The notes under the pieces: model-generated
Told to the model about the DNA's origin: nothing
Database searches by the model: none
The model's input: the letters and a program-made list of their open reading frames with translations, nothing else
Shown: positions 1 through 7,385 of the stretch, piece after piece
Layout: each line of letters opens with the position of its first letter
Position numbering within the stretch: the stretch's first letter is position 1
Position numbers and translations under genes: made by a program
Source: an uncultured beta proteobacterium
GTDB taxonomy: Bacteria > Pseudomonadota > Gammaproteobacteria > Burkholderiales > Burkholderiaceae
DNA length: 16,389 nucleotides
Direction: 5' to 3'
Assembly: GCA_903827075.1 (NCBI GenBank)
Contig: CAIKGX010000016.1
Location: 1 to 16,389 of the forward strand

Positions 1-1432
1 CAGCGGCACGACCACCAAACAAGATTGCCAACTCTTCCAACATGCGGTCTTTATAAAGATTGACGCGATCAAATTCAGGAAGCTGCCATGTCACACCTAA
101 TGCCATACCACGCGGCATGATGGTGACTTTATGAACCGGGTCCGCCTTAGGCAACACCTTGGCTACCACTGCATGGCCAGACTCATGAAAAGCCGTATTG
201 CGACGCTCTTCTTCGCGCATGACTGCAGACTTACGCTCAGGACCCATATAGATCTTGTCTTTAGCATCCTCGAAGTCTTTCATATCTACGGCACGCTTAT
301 TACGCCGTGCAGCAAATAAGGCAGATTCATTAACGAGGTTAGCCAAATCTGCACCAGAAAATCCAGGTGTACCACGTGCTAATACGGCTGCATCAACATC
401 GGGATCGATAGGCACCTTACGCATATGCACTTGCAAAATTTGTTCACGGCCGCGGATGTCTGGCAAGCCAACGTGGACTTGACGATCAAACCGACCTGGA
501 CGCAATAAAGCCTTATCCAACACATCAGAACGGTTTGTTGCGGCGACCACAATCACGCCGCTATTGCTTTCAAAGCCATCCATCTCGACGAGCATTTGAT
601 TCAATGTTTGCTCACGCTCATCATTACCACCACCCATACCAGCGCCACGATGACGACCCACTGCATCGATCTCATCAATAAAGATGATGCAAGGAGAATT
701 CTTTTTCGCGTTCTCAAACATATCGCGCACACGGGATGCGCCAACGCCGACAAACATCTCGACGAAGTCTGAACCAGAGATCGAGAAGAATGGAACCTTA
801 GCTTCACCTGCAATCGCACGCGCCAGCAAGGTCTTACCCGTTCCAGGAGGACCCACTAACAATATTCCGTGAGGAATGCGGCCGCCGAGTTTTTGGAACT
901 TCTGCGGATCTTTTAAGAAATCCACAATTTCAAATACTTCTTCTTTAGCCTCATCACAACCTGCCACATCGGCAAAGGTGACTGTGTTGCTGTTTTCATC
1001 TACCAAACGCGCTTTGGATTTACCGAATGAGAATGCCCCACCCTTACCGCCACCTTGCATCTGACGCATCATGAAAAACCAAAAACCAATAATCAATAAA
1101 GTAGGTCCGAGGTAATACAAAGCAGAGACCAACATATTGGGTTCGTCATCCGCTTTACCGGTAACTTGAACGCCGTATTTCATGAGGTCACCCACCATCC
1201 AGATATCCCCTGGAGAAATAATGGAATATTTATTGCCGTCGTTTGGCGTGACCTGCAAGGTACGACCCTGAACGTCGACTCGCTTGACTTTGCCTACCTT
1301 GGCATCGTCCATGAATTGAGAGTAGGTGACCTGTGCTTGATCCTTGGGCTTATCAAACTGTTTAAAAACAGTAAAAAGTACCAGGCCCACAATGAGCCAC
1401 ACACCAATTTTTTGCAACATATTGCTGTTCAA
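1..1432 (-). CDS. ftsH: ATP-dependent zinc metalloprotease FtsH (C-terminus beyond left edge)
   Basis: Membrane-anchored AAA+ protease that degrades misassembled membrane proteins and some cytosolic regulators. About 477 codons are present out of the roughly 610-650 usual for the family; the C-terminus lies outside the window. Two membrane segments (residues about 8-24 and 100-120) flank a small periplasmic domain. Next come the Walker A motif GPPGTGKT (starting at residue 194), Walker B IIFIDEID, an arginine-finger region (LRPGRFDR) and the zinc motif HESGH at residues 416-420, close to the E. coli position. I chose the TTG at 1432 as the start (MNSNMLQKIG) because AAAGG at 1440-1444 sits 7 bases upstream. 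The in-frame ATG four codons later would be too far from it. It lies downstream of rlmE on the same strand, the rlmE-ftsH order known from many proteobacteria. Identity is certain; the start is likely. Confidence 0.97.
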   Translation of the reverse strand, partial: MNSNMLQKIGVWLIVGLVLFTVFKQFDKPKDQAQVTYSQFMDDAKVGKVKRVDVQGRTLQVTPNDGNKYSIISPGDIWMVGDLMKYGVQVTGKADDEPNMLVSALYYLGPTLLIIGFWFFMMRQMQGGGKGGAFSFGKSKARLVDENSNTVTFADVAGCDEAKEEVFEIVDFLKDPQKFQKLGGRIPHGILLVGPPGTGKTLLARAIAGEAKVPFFSISGSDFVEMFVGVGASRVRDMFENAKKNSPCIIFIDEIDAVGRHRGAGMGGGNDEREQTLNQMLVEMDGFESNSGVIVVAATNRSDVLDKALLRPGRFDRQVHVGLPDIRGREQILQVHMRKVPIDPDVDAAVLARGTPGFSGADLANLVNESALFAARRNKRAVDMKDFEDAKDKIYMGPERKSAVMREEERRNTAFHESGHAVVAKVLPKADPVHKVTIMPRGMALGVTWQLPEFDRVNLYKDRMLEELAILFGGRAA

Positions 1433-1445
1433 AAAGAGACCTTTG

Positions 1446-1459
1446 CCGGATTAATCCGG
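1446..1459. promoter_or_regulatory. Perfect 14-bp palindrome next to the ftsH ribosome binding site
   Basis: CCGGATTAATCCGG is a perfect palindrome. It ends one base before the AAAGG that precedes the TTG start of ftsH. In the transcript it could form a small hairpin (CCGGA, loop TTAA, TCCGG) against the ribosome binding site; in DNA it could be an operator. The palindrome is visible in the sequence; any role is inference. Confidence 0.4.
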
Positions 1460-1485
1460 GAGTTAAAGCGGATTGCTATACCTAA

Positions 1486-1516
1486 GTATTTGATTCTACT
1501 ACCAGCCTTTTTCAAG
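1486..1516 (-). promoter_or_regulatory. Possible heat-shock-like promoter of ftsH
   Basis: On the minus strand CTTGAAA (1516 down to 1510) equals the -35 consensus of sigma-32 promoters, and ftsH is a sigma-32 gene in E. coli. The -10 region about 13-17 bases downstream (around TCAAATAC) does not match the C-rich sigma-32 consensus well. This is a weak candidate based on half of the motif and the identity of the gene. Confidence 0.22.
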
Positions 1517-1559
1517 GGCTAGGAGCCTATTTATTTAATAAACCCCTATATTTAGTGGG

Positions 1560-2234
1560 TTATTTGGGTGGTTTGAAGCTTCTACCAAGCAAAAAGATTT
1601 CGGAGGATTTGGCTCTAGAAGCTTTTGGCTTTCTAGATGCGACAGTTTTAAAGACCTTTTTAAAGGATTCCACAATCTGGCTATACCCACTGCCATTGAA
1701 GCATTTAATCAGTAGAGCGCCTTCTGGCTTGAGATGCTGAATCGAAAAATCCAAGGCAATTTCCGCTAAAAAGGCCATTCGAGCAGCATCCGCCACACCC
1801 ACTCCAGAGAGATTGGGAGCCATATCAGACAAAACCAGATCCACTTTCCCATCAGCATCAGAAGGTAATAGTGCTTCTAGTGCCTTTAAACCTTCATCTT
1901 CACGAAAGTCACCCTGAATAAAGCTCACATCAGCGATATCTTCCATTGGCAGAATATCGATCGCAATGATGATCCCATCCGGTTTGCCAGACTCTATCTT
2001 CGGATTGTTCTTGCCTAACTCAGTTAAGCGATTGCGTGCGTACTGACTCCAGCTCCCAGGGGCGCTCCCTAAATCCACTATCGTCATACCTGCTTTGATG
2101 AGGTGATCTTGCTCGTCGATCTCGCTCAGCTTATAGACGGCACGGGCACGATAGCCCTCTTTCTGAGCCATCTTCACATACGGATCATTTAAATGATCTT
2201 GCAACCAACTTTTATTAAATTTATTCTTTGCCAC
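1560..2234 (-). CDS. rlmE: 23S rRNA (uridine-2552 2'-O)-methyltransferase RlmE
   Basis: SAM-dependent methyltransferase (also RrmJ or FtsJ) that methylates the 2'-OH of U2552 in the A-loop of 23S rRNA, late in 50S assembly. The protein has 224 residues, slightly longer than E. coli RrmJ (209). The SAM motif DLGSAPGSWS is at residues 54-63. The catalytic K-D-K-E tetrad of the family is present as K35 (AVYKLSE), D137 (SDMAPN), K177 (LIKCFNG) and E212 (SSEIFLL). The start codon is GTG at 2234 (protein MAKNKFNKSW), with only a weak purine stretch upstream. It is divergent from yhbY and lies 127 bp upstream of ftsH, probably in one transcription unit with it. A weak stem (AACCC/GGGTT) sits over its stop codon but is not a convincing terminator. 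Confidence 0.96.
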   Translation of the reverse strand: MAKNKFNKSWLQDHLNDPYVKMAQKEGYRARAVYKLSEIDEQDHLIKAGMTIVDLGSAPGSWSQYARNRLTELGKNNPKIESGKPDGIIIAIDILPMEDIADVSFIQGDFREDEGLKALEALLPSDADGKVDLVLSDMAPNLSGVGVADAARMAFLAEIALDFSIQHLKPEGALLIKCFNGSGYSQIVESFKKVFKTVASRKPKASRAKSSEIFLLGRSFKPPK

Positions 2235-2383
2235 AACTTACCCACTTTCGCTCGCTATTTTCCTTGTTTTGACTGCTTAAGGCAAAAGGATTCGACTCAA
2301 AATGGTCTCATTTCATCAGTTAATCGTCAGATATAGCCATATGGAGCCTTATTTAATGTCTTGAATGCTCTATCATCGAGCCC
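2235..2383. promoter_or_regulatory. Divergent promoter region of rlmE and yhbY
   Basis: These 149 bases separate two divergent start codons and so must carry promoters for both directions. The sequence is AT-rich. One possible minus-strand pair is TTGCCT, 17 bases, GAAAAT, but neither box is strong. I saw no clear plus-strand promoter and no good operator. The function follows from gene orientation only. Confidence 0.4.
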
Positions 2384-3013
2384 ATGACCGCACTTACTAT
2401 TACCCCCGCACAACGCAAATCCCTTAAAGCAGATGCCCATGAGCTCAGCCCAGTCGTCATGATTGGTGGAGATGGCCTCACTCCTGCTGTGATTAAAGAA
2501 GCAAAATTAGCGATTTCTCATCATGCCTTGATCAAGGTTCGCGTGTTTGGCGACGATCGGGATGCACGTATAGCCATTTACGAAGAGCTCTGTGACAAAT
2601 TGGGCGCAGCTCCAGTTCAGCATATCGGTAAATTGCTTGTTGTGTGGAAACCAAAAGATGTAGTTGATGCTGCCCTCTTAAATTTAAGTAGATCAGGTAA
2701 GCAAACTAAGAAAACCTTGCAAGCGCCACGGACTAAGCGCCAACCCAATCGCACAGTTGCAAGCAAAGCAGGCATTCGTACTAGCACCTCTGAGAGATCT
2801 GATAGACGCTCTGCTGCAAGCAAGTCCCCATTTGAACGTGCCGCCGCTGTAAAAAGTGCCGCGCCAAAGAAGCGGGTTTTACGTGCTGATGCCGCTGAAT
2901 CAAAAATTGGCTGGTCATCGCCTGGTTATCGCAAAGCCACTGCAGCTCCTGCGCCAGTTAAGAAGCGCAAGGTACGCATGAGCAGCACCAAAAAGAAATC
3001 CCTGGGCTCTTAA
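2384..3013 (+). CDS. yhbY: YhbY-family (CRM domain) ribosome assembly protein with long basic tail
   Basis: RNA-binding protein of the CRS1/YhbY family; E. coli YhbY associates with pre-50S particles. Residues 1 to about 97 form the CRM domain: the N-terminal block LTPAQRKSLKADAHEL, the GxxG-type loop (IGGDG), HHALIKVRVFG and the final strand IGKLLVVWKP. E. coli YhbY ends here (97 residues). This protein continues with about 110 residues rich in Lys, Arg, Ala and Ser (for example KKTLQAPRTKRQPNR and the end KKRKVRMSSTKKKSLGS), probably disordered and RNA-binding. The ATG at 2384 has a poor ribosome binding site, but the family N-terminus fits it. It is the only plus-strand gene in the left half and faces the greA unit across a shared terminator. 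Confidence 0.9.
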   Translation: MTALTITPAQRKSLKADAHELSPVVMIGGDGLTPAVIKEAKLAISHHALIKVRVFGDDRDARIAIYEELCDKLGAAPVQHIGKLLVVWKPKDVVDAALLNLSRSGKQTKKTLQAPRTKRQPNRTVASKAGIRTSTSERSDRRSAASKSPFERAAAVKSAAPKKRVLRADAAESKIGWSSPGYRKATAAPAPVKKRKVRMSSTKKKSLGS

Positions 3014-3041
3014 TGACGGATTGAATATTCGTTTTCAAAAT

Positions 3042-3078
3042 AAAAAAACGCCCACTATATATCTAGGGGCGTTTTTTA
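3042..3078. terminator. Bidirectional intrinsic terminator between yhbY and the greA unit
   Basis: The arms AAAAAACGCCC (3043-3053) and GGGCGTTTTTT (3067-3077) are perfectly complementary around a 13-base loop. The A-tract and T-tract supply a U-run on both strands. The structure lies between two convergent genes (stops at 3013 and 3109), so it should terminate both. Confidence 0.92.
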
Positions 3079-3108
3079 TTGCCTGAAAATAGGCGCTTAC
3101 GATTGGGT

Positions 3109-3579
3109 TTAGTTTGACTTCTTACTCAGATGCCAAACCAAGAAAATTCCTAAAAGACTCTGAATGGCATACAGGCCGCTAGATACTTGATGAAGGCGGG
3201 TGAACAAACCAGCCCAGCTTGACTCCATCACGAACAACCCCGATAACATCGCCTGCTCTTTTAAAGAACTCATCCACGGAATGAGAATAAAAGCAGCGCT
3301 GATGGCGCATGCGAGCATACCCAATAAAATCCAGCGAACAATCCGAAATTGATTGAGCCCTGCGCGAACTAAGTAGTTTGCTAGGATCATCAGAACTACA
3401 CTCAAACCAACGCTGATATTAGCCTCAATCTTAAAGAGGCTCGCAGCAATCATCCCCGCTACCTGACGATCACCCAAGGCAGAAAACAAGATGGGGGCCA
3501 CCAAAAATCCAACCGTAATAAAACTGCCAACCCATAGGCCTGCCATGAGGCTAAATAGACGTTGGGAAGTAAAGTGCAT
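3109..3579 (-). CDS. DUF4149 integral membrane protein
   Basis: Small inner-membrane protein of 156 residues. It has four predicted membrane segments at about residues 10-32, 52-70, 80-102 and 130-150, and a short basic tail (HLSKKSN). This matches DUF4149, a family of unknown function that, as I recall it, sits beside greA and yhbY in betaproteobacteria. Its ATG overlaps the greA stop codon by one base (TAATG) and no Shine-Dalgarno sequence is visible, so translation is probably coupled to greA. It is the last gene of the carA-carB-greA unit and ends just before the shared terminator. I can assign no activity; I see no catalytic motif. Confidence 0.85.
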   Translation of the reverse strand: MHFTSQRLFSLMAGLWVGSFITVGFLVAPILFSALGDRQVAGMIAASLFKIEANISVGLSVVLMILANYLVRAGLNQFRIVRWILLGMLACAISAAFILIPWMSSLKEQAMLSGLFVMESSWAGLFTRLHQVSSGLYAIQSLLGIFLVWHLSKKSN

Positions 3580-4055
3580 TAGATGTAGCGTACAGCCAAG
3601 ATCTCTACTTGACGGTTACCTGCTGGTGCCTGAACAGCAACTACATCACCCTCTTCTTTGCCAATCAAAGCACGAGCAATAGGAGAGCTAATGGAGATTT
3701 TGCTTACGGCAATATCAGCCTCATCATCGCCCACGATTTGGTAAGTCAATTTAGTACCATCTTCGAGATCTTCCAGATCTACCGTTGCACCAAAGACGAT
3801 GCGACCCGCTACATCTAAAGTCGATGGGTCAATAATTTGCGCGGCAGACAGCTTGCCCTCGAGCTCTTGAATACGGCCTTCAATAAAGCCCTGCTTTTCT
3901 TTTGCAGCATCGTACTCGGCATTCTCAGAAAGATCACCCTGTGCACGCGCCTCAGAAATAGCATTAATCACTGATGGACGCTCTACGTGCTTGAGACGTT
4001 GCAACTCTTCCTTGAGAAGTTCTGCGCCGTGTTTTGTAATCGGAATAGTGCTCAT
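3579..4055 (-). CDS. greA: Transcription elongation factor GreA
   Basis: GreA enters the secondary channel of RNA polymerase and stimulates cleavage of the 3' end of backtracked RNA. The protein has 158 residues, as in E. coli. The N-terminal coiled coil (residues about 1-75) carries the conserved tip ARAQGDLSENAEYDAAKE, with the acidic catalytic residues D41 and E44 in their standard positions. The C-terminal domain ends VEILAVRYI. The start is ATG at 4055 with AGG about 8 bases upstream. It follows carB after 66 bp containing a strong hairpin, and its stop overlaps the start of the DUF4149 gene. It may have its own promoter or receive partial read-through from carAB. Confidence 0.97.
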   Translation of the reverse strand: MSTIPITKHGAELLKEELQRLKHVERPSVINAISEARAQGDLSENAEYDAAKEKQGFIEGRIQELEGKLSAAQIIDPSTLDVAGRIVFGATVDLEDLEDGTKLTYQIVGDDEADIAVSKISISSPIARALIGKEEGDVVAVQAPAGNRQVEILAVRYI

Positions 4056-4077
4056 GCTTCTAACCTAACTTAAATAT

Positions 4078-4110
4078 GCTCATCTATGCGCCAAATTGCG
4101 CATAGAGAGC
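4078..4110. other. Strong hairpin between carB and greA
   Basis: GCTC-a-TCTATGCGC (4078-4091) and GCGCATAGA-GAGC (4098-4110) form a 13-bp stem with one bulged base (4082) and the loop CAAATT. On the minus strand, the direction of transcription, it is followed by ATATTTAAG rather than a real U-run. A leaky terminator, a 3' stabiliser of carAB mRNA or a processing site are all possible. The structure is seen; its role is inferred. Confidence 0.6.
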
Positions 4111-4121
4111 TTAATTTTAGA

Positions 4122-7100
4122 TTAATTGAGGGACTGATGTAAGTTTTGTAGTGAATAAACCTCAAGCGACTCTTTGTTCCCATTTTGGGAGCTCATCAAC
4201 CCGTCCATAACTGCTCGGGCTGCACTGATAGTCGTGTAGTAAGTGACATTATTAGCCTGGGCACTCGTACGTATTGACCGAGAATCCGCAATTGCTGTGC
4301 GCGTTTCATCAACCGTCGTAAATACCAAAGAAATCTCGCCATTCTTAATTAAATCAACAATATGGGGACGGCCATCCTTGACTTTGTTAACCACTGTCAC
4401 TGGTAAGCCAGCAGCCTCTATGGCCGCGGCAGTACCCTTGGTAGCAACCATGGGGAAACCAAGTTGATGTAAGAGTTTGGCAACCTCTATTGCCATAGGC
4501 TTATCGCTATCTTTCACTGTGAGAACAACAGTGCCGCTCTTAGGAAGCTGAATGCCAGCACCTAATTGGGATTTAAATAGCGCTTCACCAAAGGTTTTAC
4601 CCACGCCCATCACCTCACCTGTTGAGCGCATTTCTGGCCCCAGGATGGGATCGATACCGGGGAACTTATTAAATGGGAAGACCGCTTCTTTTACTGAGAA
4701 GTAAGCAGGCTTGACTTCATGGTGTATCCCTTGCTGATCTAGTGTCTGACCAACCATACAGCGCGCTGCAATCTTGGCTAACTGCAGGCCAGTTGCTTTT
4801 GAAACAAAGGGGACGGTACGAGAAGCGCGTGGATTGACTTCAAGAACATAAATCACATCTTGACCATCCACATTTTGAATCGCGAACTGCACATTCATCA
4901 GGCCAATCACATTAAGGCCTTTAGCCATCGCCGCTGTTTGGCGCTTGATCTCTTCTACGGTGGCATCCGAGAGTGAATATGGTGGCAATGAGCAGGCAGA
5001 GTCACCAGAGTGCACGCCGGCTTGCTCAATATGCTCCATCACCCCGCCGATAAAGACGCGCTGACCATCGCTAATACAATCCACATCGCACTCAATCGCA
5101 TCATTTAAAAAACGATCTAGCAATACTGGTGAATCATGAGAAACCTTCACTGCTTCACGCATGTAACGCTCTAGGTCACGGCCATCATGAACAATTTCCA
5201 TGGCGCGGCCACCCAATACATAGGAGGGACGAACTACCAATGGATAGCCGATTTCTTCTGCGAGCTTAAGTGCCTCATCTTCGGCGCGAGCGGTACGATT
5301 CGGCGGTTGACGTAAGTTCAACTCATGCAATAACTTCTGGAAGCGTTCACGATCTTCAGCAGCATCAATCATGTCTGGTGACGTACCAATGATGGGAACG
5401 CCATTCGCCTCAAGATCGAGAGCTAATTTCAAAGGTGTTTGACCGCCGTACTGGACGATCACGCCTTTGGGTTTTTCCTTGGCAACAATTTCTAATACAT
5501 CTTCTAAAGTCAAAGGCTCAAAATACAAGCGGTCTGAAGTGTCGTAGTCTGTAGAAACGGTTTCTGGATTGCAATTAACCATGATGGTTTCATAACCGTC
5601 TTCACGCATTGCCAATGCGGCGTGTACGCAGCAATAATCAAATTCGATACCTTGACCAATACGATTAGGGCCGCCGCCCAAGACCATAATCTTGTCTTTA
5701 GTCGTTGGCAGAGATTCACACTCGCCATGCTCTGCTTCATAGGTGGAATACAGATAAGCGGTATTAGTGGAGAATTCTGCAGCGCAGGTATCTACCCGCT
5801 TATAGACTGGCACTACCTTTAAGCGATGACGGGCAGCGCGCACTGAAGAAGCATCTACCCCTAATAGCTTTCCTAATCGGCGATCAGAAAAACCTTTTTG
5901 CTTAATGAAACGCAACTCAGCGGCAGACAAAGCATCAATCTTGCGTTGTTTCAGCTCCGTCTCCATGGTGACAAGCTCTTCAATTTGCTCCAAGAACCAA
6001 GGATCGACCTTAGTCTCGTTATAAACCTCATCTAGAGCCATGCCCATACGGAAAGCATCAGCCAAATACCAAATACGATCCGGCCCTGGCTCACCAATTT
6101 CTTGAATGATGTCATCTAAGTCTGTAGAAAACTCATCTAAGCCATCAACGCCAACCTCTAAGCCCCGAAGTGCTTTTTGAAATGACTCTTGAAAGGTGCG
6201 GCCAATAGCCATCACTTCACCAACCGATTTCATTTGCGTCGTTAAACGAGAATCCGCCTGCGGGAATTTCTCAAAGGCAAAGCGTGGGATCTTCGTAACA
6301 ACGTAATCGATTGATGGTTCAAATGATGCTGGTGTTGCGCCACCAGTAATGTCATTCTTTAACTCATCTAAGGTATAGCCTACAGCTAACTTAGCGGCAA
6401 TCTTAGCAATTGGGAACCCAGTAGCTTTAGATGCCAAAGCAGATGAGCGTGACACCCGAGGGTTCATTTCAATCACGATCATGCGACCGTCAACAGGATT
6501 AATCGAAAACTGTACGTTAGAACCGCCAGTATCAACACCTATTTCACGCAGAACAGCAATCGATGCATTGCGCATGATTTGATACTCTTTGTCAGTTAGT
6601 GTTTGTGCAGGGGCAACGGTAATTGAATCACCAGTATGTACACCCATCGGATCCAAGTTTTCAATCGAACAAACGATGATGCAGTTATCGGCGCAGTCAC
6701 GCACCACTTCCATCTCGAACTCTTTCCAACCCAATAATGACTCTTCAATCAAGAGCTCACGTGTTGGAGATAAATCTAGTCCACGCTTACAAATCTCTTC
6801 AAACTCTTCCCGGTTATAAGCAATGCCACCGCCTGATCCACCCATAGTAAATGATGGACGAATCACTACTGGAAAGCCAGGGCTACCGGTTTCTATCTGA
6901 ATGCGTTGTTGCACTTCATGGGCTTCATCCATGGAGTGGGCGATACCGGATTTTGCTGAGCCCAAACCAATTTTGGTCATCGCATTTTTAAATTTCTGCC
7001 GATCTTCTGCTTTATCAATCGCTTCTGGTGAGGCGCCAATAAGTTCGCAGCCGTATTTTTCAAGGACACCATGACGATGCAGATCAAGCGCACAGTTCAG

Positions 7101-7385
7101 AGCTGTTTGACCACCCATGGTTGGCAAAATCGCATCTGGTTTTTCAGTGGCAATAATGCGCTCCACCACTTCCCAAGTAATGGGTTCGATGTAAGTTACA
7201 TCAGCCATCTCGGGGTCAGTCATGATGGTGGCAGGGTTGCTGTTTACCAAAATAACTTTATAGCCTTCGTCACGCAAGGCTTTGCAAGCTTGCGCACCAG
7301 AATAGTCAAACTCACACGCCTGACCAATCACAATCGGGCCAGCACCAATAATTAATATGCTCTTAATATCGCTACGCTTAGGCAT
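4122..7385 (-). CDS. carB: Carbamoyl-phosphate synthase large subunit
   Basis: The large subunit uses ammonia delivered from CarA, bicarbonate and two ATP to make carbamoyl phosphate for arginine and pyrimidine synthesis. It has 1087 residues (E. coli 1073). The layout is complete: carboxyphosphate half (about 1-400, opening ILIIGAGPIVIGQACEFDYS), oligomerisation domain (about 400-560), carbamoyl-phosphate half (from about 560, GGGPNRIGQGIEFDY near 567-581), and the C-terminal MGS-like allosteric domain (about 945-1087, containing MVATKGTA). Both ATP-grasp halves look intact. The ATG at 7385 overlaps the carA stop (TAATG) and has a very good ribosome binding site (AGGGAGGG, 6 bases upstream), so the start is secure. 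The 15-residue C-terminal tail is not conserved as far as I can recall. Confidence 0.98.
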   Translation of the reverse strand: MPKRSDIKSILIIGAGPIVIGQACEFDYSGAQACKALRDEGYKVILVNSNPATIMTDPEMADVTYIEPITWEVVERIIATEKPDAILPTMGGQTALNCALDLHRHGVLEKYGCELIGASPEAIDKAEDRQKFKNAMTKIGLGSAKSGIAHSMDEAHEVQQRIQIETGSPGFPVVIRPSFTMGGSGGGIAYNREEFEEICKRGLDLSPTRELLIEESLLGWKEFEMEVVRDCADNCIIVCSIENLDPMGVHTGDSITVAPAQTLTDKEYQIMRNASIAVLREIGVDTGGSNVQFSINPVDGRMIVIEMNPRVSRSSALASKATGFPIAKIAAKLAVGYTLDELKNDITGGATPASFEPSIDYVVTKIPRFAFEKFPQADSRLTTQMKSVGEVMAIGRTFQESFQKALRGLEVGVDGLDEFSTDLDDIIQEIGEPGPDRIWYLADAFRMGMALDEVYNETKVDPWFLEQIEELVTMETELKQRKIDALSAAELRFIKQKGFSDRRLGKLLGVDASSVRAARHRLKVVPVYKRVDTCAAEFSTNTAYLYSTYEAEHGECESLPTTKDKIMVLGGGPNRIGQGIEFDYCCVHAALAMREDGYETIMVNCNPETVSTDYDTSDRLYFEPLTLEDVLEIVAKEKPKGVIVQYGGQTPLKLALDLEANGVPIIGTSPDMIDAAEDRERFQKLLHELNLRQPPNRTARAEDEALKLAEEIGYPLVVRPSYVLGGRAMEIVHDGRDLERYMREAVKVSHDSPVLLDRFLNDAIECDVDCISDGQRVFIGGVMEHIEQAGVHSGDSACSLPPYSLSDATVEEIKRQTAAMAKGLNVIGLMNVQFAIQNVDGQDVIYVLEVNPRASRTVPFVSKATGLQLAKIAARCMVGQTLDQQGIHHEVKPAYFSVKEAVFPFNKFPGIDPILGPEMRSTGEVMGVGKTFGEALFKSQLGAGIQLPKSGTVVLTVKDSDKPMAIEVAKLLHQLGFPMVATKGTAAAIEAAGLPVTVVNKVKDGRPHIVDLIKNGEISLVFTTVDETRTAIADSRSIRTSAQANNVTYYTTISAARAVMDGLMSSQNGNKESLEVYSLQNLHQSLN

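Noticed and set aside
1166..1522. Plus-strand open frame of 118 codons opposite the ftsH start
   Set aside because: It is antisense to the conserved FtsH N-terminus and leader, has no recognisable domain and no ribosome binding site.
1537..1564. Possible terminator over the rlmE stop (AACCC/GGGTT stem)
   Set aside because: Only five base pairs before a bulge, with no clear U-run on either strand; too weak to call.
7071..7355. Plus-strand open frame of 94 codons inside carB
   Set aside because: It lies wholly antisense to the highly conserved CarB N-terminus, and the protein resembles nothing.
5640..7385. Internal similarity between the two halves of carB as a possible recent duplication
   Set aside because: The two homologous ATP-grasp halves are the normal architecture of all CarB proteins.
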